Below, piece after piece: positions 6,109-7,443 of a DNA stretch of 7,443 bases. Numbering within the stretch: the stretch's first letter is position 1; the number at the start of each line of letters is the position of its first letter. The stretch is from an uncultured Candidatus Altimarinota bacterium. Its GTDB lineage: Bacteria > Patescibacteriota > Gracilibacteria > BD1-5 > UBA2023. The notes beneath the pieces were generated by a model that saw only the letters and a list, made by a program, of their open reading frames with translations, was not told where the DNA came from and ran no database searches. The DNA lies in the NCBI GenBank assembly GCA_938036655.1, contig CALHQS010000060.1, positions 1-7,443 on the forward strand, in the 5' to 3' direction. A program made the position numbers and the translations under genes.

Positions 6109-6134
6109 AAAAGAGGTCAAATGACCTCTTTTTT
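6107..6134. terminator. Bidirectional terminator after dps
   Basis: GAGGTC (6113-6118) pairs with GACCTC (6123-6128) around AAAT, extended by an A run on the left and a six-base T run on the right. The symmetry means it could also end a minus-strand transcript coming from the dps-peroxiredoxin gap. Confidence 0.9.
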
Positions 6135-6540
6135 AAAAATCGTTATCTTTATCAAACACATATCAATGAGCCTAGAAGAAATAAGCACTAACACAATTAA
6201 CCCGAGAATAATTATAACACCTGTAGTCATTTTTTTCTCCCAAAAATAGATACCAATACTCAACTATTGCAAAGAAAATTAGGGGGATTATACTAACTCT
6301 CCCTGTTGGTCACTCATAATCCAGCATATCATTTCGAAATGCCAGATATGCACCAATGACAGCACATACTACAATCAGAATGAATGTTCTACTCACAAAA
6401 GCGAGGGCATACAATACAAACGTTGACAGAGTCATTACCTTCTCATTGGTTGGTTGAGTGAGGATATTATAATAGAAATTCTAAATTTATCAGAATTAGT
6501 TTTATAAGAATTTTTATAATTTCTTGGCTTTTACAATATT
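6135..6540. other. Long gap between dps and the peroxiredoxin gene
   Basis: No confident gene is seen here. The gap contains the low-confidence minus-strand frame at 6172-6435 and an overlapping 37-codon hydrophobic frame at 6230-6120. The latter is preceded by GGGAG but has no proper stop under code 25. A TATAAT occurs on each strand at 6466-6473 (sequence ATTATAAT). On the + strand a weak TTGGTT lies 16 bases upstream of it. Nothing else of note is visible. Confidence 0.5.
6172..6435 (-). CDS. Possible small membrane protein, complete only with UGA = Gly
   Basis: On the minus strand an ATG at 6435 opens a frame of 87 codons ending in TAG (6174-6172), provided UGA at codon 42 (6312-6310) is glycine. 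Residues 5-33 form a strong hydrophobic segment, and a second hydrophobic stretch spans about residues 48-66. No family is recognised. In favour: the region is less AT-rich than other intergenic DNA here, a minus-strand TATAAT lies at 6471-6466, and the bidirectional dps terminator would close the transcript. Against: the stop is TAG while all confident genes use TAA, the -35 is poor, and the last 25 residues look unnatural. Under the standard code only a 41-aa single-span peptide would be made. It could also be a decayed gene. Confidence 0.3.
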
Positions 6541-6563
6541 AAAATGAGAATTTGTCTCATTTT
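6541..6563. promoter_or_regulatory. Palindromic operator upstream of the peroxiredoxin gene
   Basis: AAAATGAGA (6541-6549) and TCTCATTTT (6555-6563) form a perfect inverted repeat around ATTTG. The core ATGAGAATTTGTCTCAT is identical over 17 bases, including the spacer, to the minus strand of the fur-like/dps operator. It lies three bases before the predicted -35 box, the same placement as at the other two promoters. Confidence 0.8.
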
Positions 6564-6566
6564 TTC

Positions 6567-6594
6567 TTGATTTTTTAAAAAATTTTTATAAAAT
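6567..6594 (+). promoter_or_regulatory. Predicted promoter of the peroxiredoxin gene
   Basis: TTGATT (6567-6572) and TAAAAT (6589-6594) are 16 bases apart. TATAAA at 6587-6592 is an alternative -10. The -35 and the following T run are the same 11 bases (TTGATTTTTTA) as in the fur-like promoter. The predicted start lies near 6601. Confidence 0.6.
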
Positions 6595-6635
6595 AGTTCG
6601 GTTCAATGGAACATTTAATTTTTAAAAATTTTATT

Positions 6636-7268
6636 ATGTCAGAATGTTGCGGACACTCTCATGAAGAGGAAAATATTTTCTATTCTTCTGTAAAAATCGA
6701 CGAACGAGCGCACGGATTTGAGGCACAAGCGTACAATCCAAATAAAGACGATATCGTGAAGGTTTCTACCGATGATTTGAAAGGAAAATGGACGGTTTTG
6801 TTTTTCTATCCTGGAGATTTTACATTTGTTTGTCCAACAGAATTAAAGGATTTAGCGGACGCGAAAGAAAAATTTGACGATATGGGTGTAACAATTTTTG
6901 CGATTTCGACAGATTCAGCTTTTTCTCATAAAGCTTGGGTTGGAAGCGAAGGGTTGATGAAAAATTTTCCTTATACCATGATTTCTGATCGAAATCTTGA
7001 AATTTCTGAAGCGTACGGCGTTTTGAATGCCGATGGAACTTCTGCTCGCGGAACATTTATCATTGACCCTCACGGAATGTGTCGTGGTATCGAAATCACT
7101 TCTGGGCCACTTGGTCGAAATAGTGACGAGTTGGTACGAAAAATTGAAGCATTGCAGTTTATGGCAGCAAATCCTGGAACTGCTTGCCCTGCAAAATGGG
7201 CAGTTGGTGCCAAGGTTTTGAAACCATCTATCAAAATTGCTGGAAAAGTGGCTGAAGAACTCGAATAA
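6636..7268 (+). CDS. ahpC: AhpC/Prx1-type 2-Cys peroxiredoxin
   Basis: This enzyme reduces hydrogen peroxide and organic hydroperoxides in the cytoplasm. From the ATG at 6636 the protein has 210 aa. The active site P-G-D-F-T-F-V-C-P holds peroxidatic Cys66 with Thr63. Arg138 in TSARGTF matches the catalytic arginine. The resolving cysteine is C184 in GTACPAKW, the AhpC/Prx1 signature. An in-frame ATG at 6606 would add ten residues (MEHLIFKNFI). The later start is preferred because of its TTTTATTATG context, but the earlier one is only about five bases from the predicted transcription start and cannot be excluded. The N-terminus MSECCGHSH is an unusual cysteine/histidine cluster. No ahpF or thioredoxin reductase gene is seen nearby, so the reductant is unknown. 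The upstream palindrome links it to the Fur-family regulator. Confidence 0.95.
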   Translation: MSECCGHSHEEENIFYSSVKIDERAHGFEAQAYNPNKDDIVKVSTDDLKGKWTVLFFYPGDFTFVCPTELKDLADAKEKFDDMGVTIFAISTDSAFSHKAWVGSEGLMKNFPYTMISDRNLEISEAYGVLNADGTSARGTFIIDPHGMCRGIEITSGPLGRNSDELVRKIEALQFMAANPGTACPAKWAVGAKVLKPSIKIAGKVAEELE

Positions 7269-7291
7269 AAATCCCCAAATGGGGATTTTTA
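7266..7291. terminator. Bidirectional terminator after ahpC
   Basis: AAAAATCCCC (7267-7276) pairs perfectly with GGGGATTTTT (7281-7290) around AAAT. It overlaps the ahpC stop and ends one base before the stop codon of the converging minus-strand gene, so it serves both. Confidence 0.92.
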
Positions 7292-7292
7292 T

Positions 7293-7443
7293 TTATTTTT
7301 TGGGAAGTTCTACTTTTTCACCAAAGCTATCAACAAAGGCATTTTCGTGATCGGAAGATTTTTCTTTCCACTCTTTCGGATTTCCATAATCAGCAAATTC
7401 TTGATACCAACTATGCGTAAAACGAGGCTTGGAAGCCGCCTTG
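7293..7443 (-). CDS. C-terminal end of an unidentified protein (partial)
   Basis: A minus-strand frame runs from the window edge to TAA at 7295-7293 and encodes 49 residues, ending in VELPKK. The fragment is charged and rich in aromatic residues (HSWYQEFADYG, then EWKEK), with no cysteines and no membrane segment. Codon use resembles the neighbouring genes, and the stop sits against a good bidirectional terminator, which supports a real gene end. The family is not recognisable from this tail. Confidence 0.7.
   Translation of the reverse strand, partial: KAASKPRFTHSWYQEFADYGNPKEWKEKSSDHENAFVDSFGEKVELPKK

Noticed and set aside
6120..6230. 37-codon hydrophobic minus-strand frame with a GGGAG upstream
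   Set aside because: Its only nearby stop is UGA inside the terminator hairpin, which would be read as Gly in this genome and run antisense through dps. No other confident gene uses an SD sequence.
1..7443. CRISPR array, insertion sequence or phage element
   Set aside because: No regularly spaced repeats, transposase or terminal inverted repeats were seen.

Overview
The window looks like a piece of chromosome from a Patescibacteria/CPR bacterium of the Gracilibacteria or Absconditabacteria (SR1) type, read with genetic code 25 (UGA = glycine). The main evidence is tRNA 2-thiouridylase (mnmA). Its reading frame is interrupted by two in-frame UGA codons, and one sits where the family has a near-invariant glycine. 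A third in-frame UGA lies near the start of an ABC ATPase. The eight complete or partial genes called with confidence all end in TAA, and none ends in TGA. The DNA is AT-rich, intergenic regions are dominated by A/T runs, and clear Shine-Dalgarno sequences are missing in front of the confident genes. The choice between Gracilibacteria and Absconditabacteria cannot be made from this window.

Layout from left to right. Positions 1-282 are AT-rich with no gene. A promoter then drives two tRNA genes, tRNA-Ser(GCU) and a CAU-anticodon tRNA that looks like tRNA-Ile2, closed by a UUCG terminator. A second promoter leads into a structured leader RNA with a terminator-like hairpin, followed by a 79-aa protein of unknown function and prolyl-tRNA synthetase (proS), nine bases apart. 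mnmA follows with its own promoter. A bidirectional terminator separates mnmA from a minus-strand operon, in transcription order: Fur/PerR-family regulator, ABC transporter ATPase, SanA/DUF218 membrane protein. Divergent from that operon is dps. After dps comes a gap of about 500 bases that holds a possible small membrane-protein gene on the minus strand, visible at full length only under code 25. Then comes an AhpC-type peroxiredoxin. The right edge cuts into the 3' end of an unidentified minus-strand gene.

How the parts fit together. The left half serves translation (tRNAs, ProRS, tRNA wobble thiolation). The right half is an oxidative-stress and iron module: a Fur-family regulator, the iron-sequestering Dps and the peroxide-reducing AhpC. 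A palindrome with the 17-bp core ATGAGA-N5-TCTCAT lies between the fur-like gene and dps. The same 17-bp sequence, exactly, lies in front of ahpC. It sits 3-4 bp upstream of the -35 box of all three predicted promoters. This is good internal evidence for a small autoregulated regulon whose operator differs from the classical Per box.
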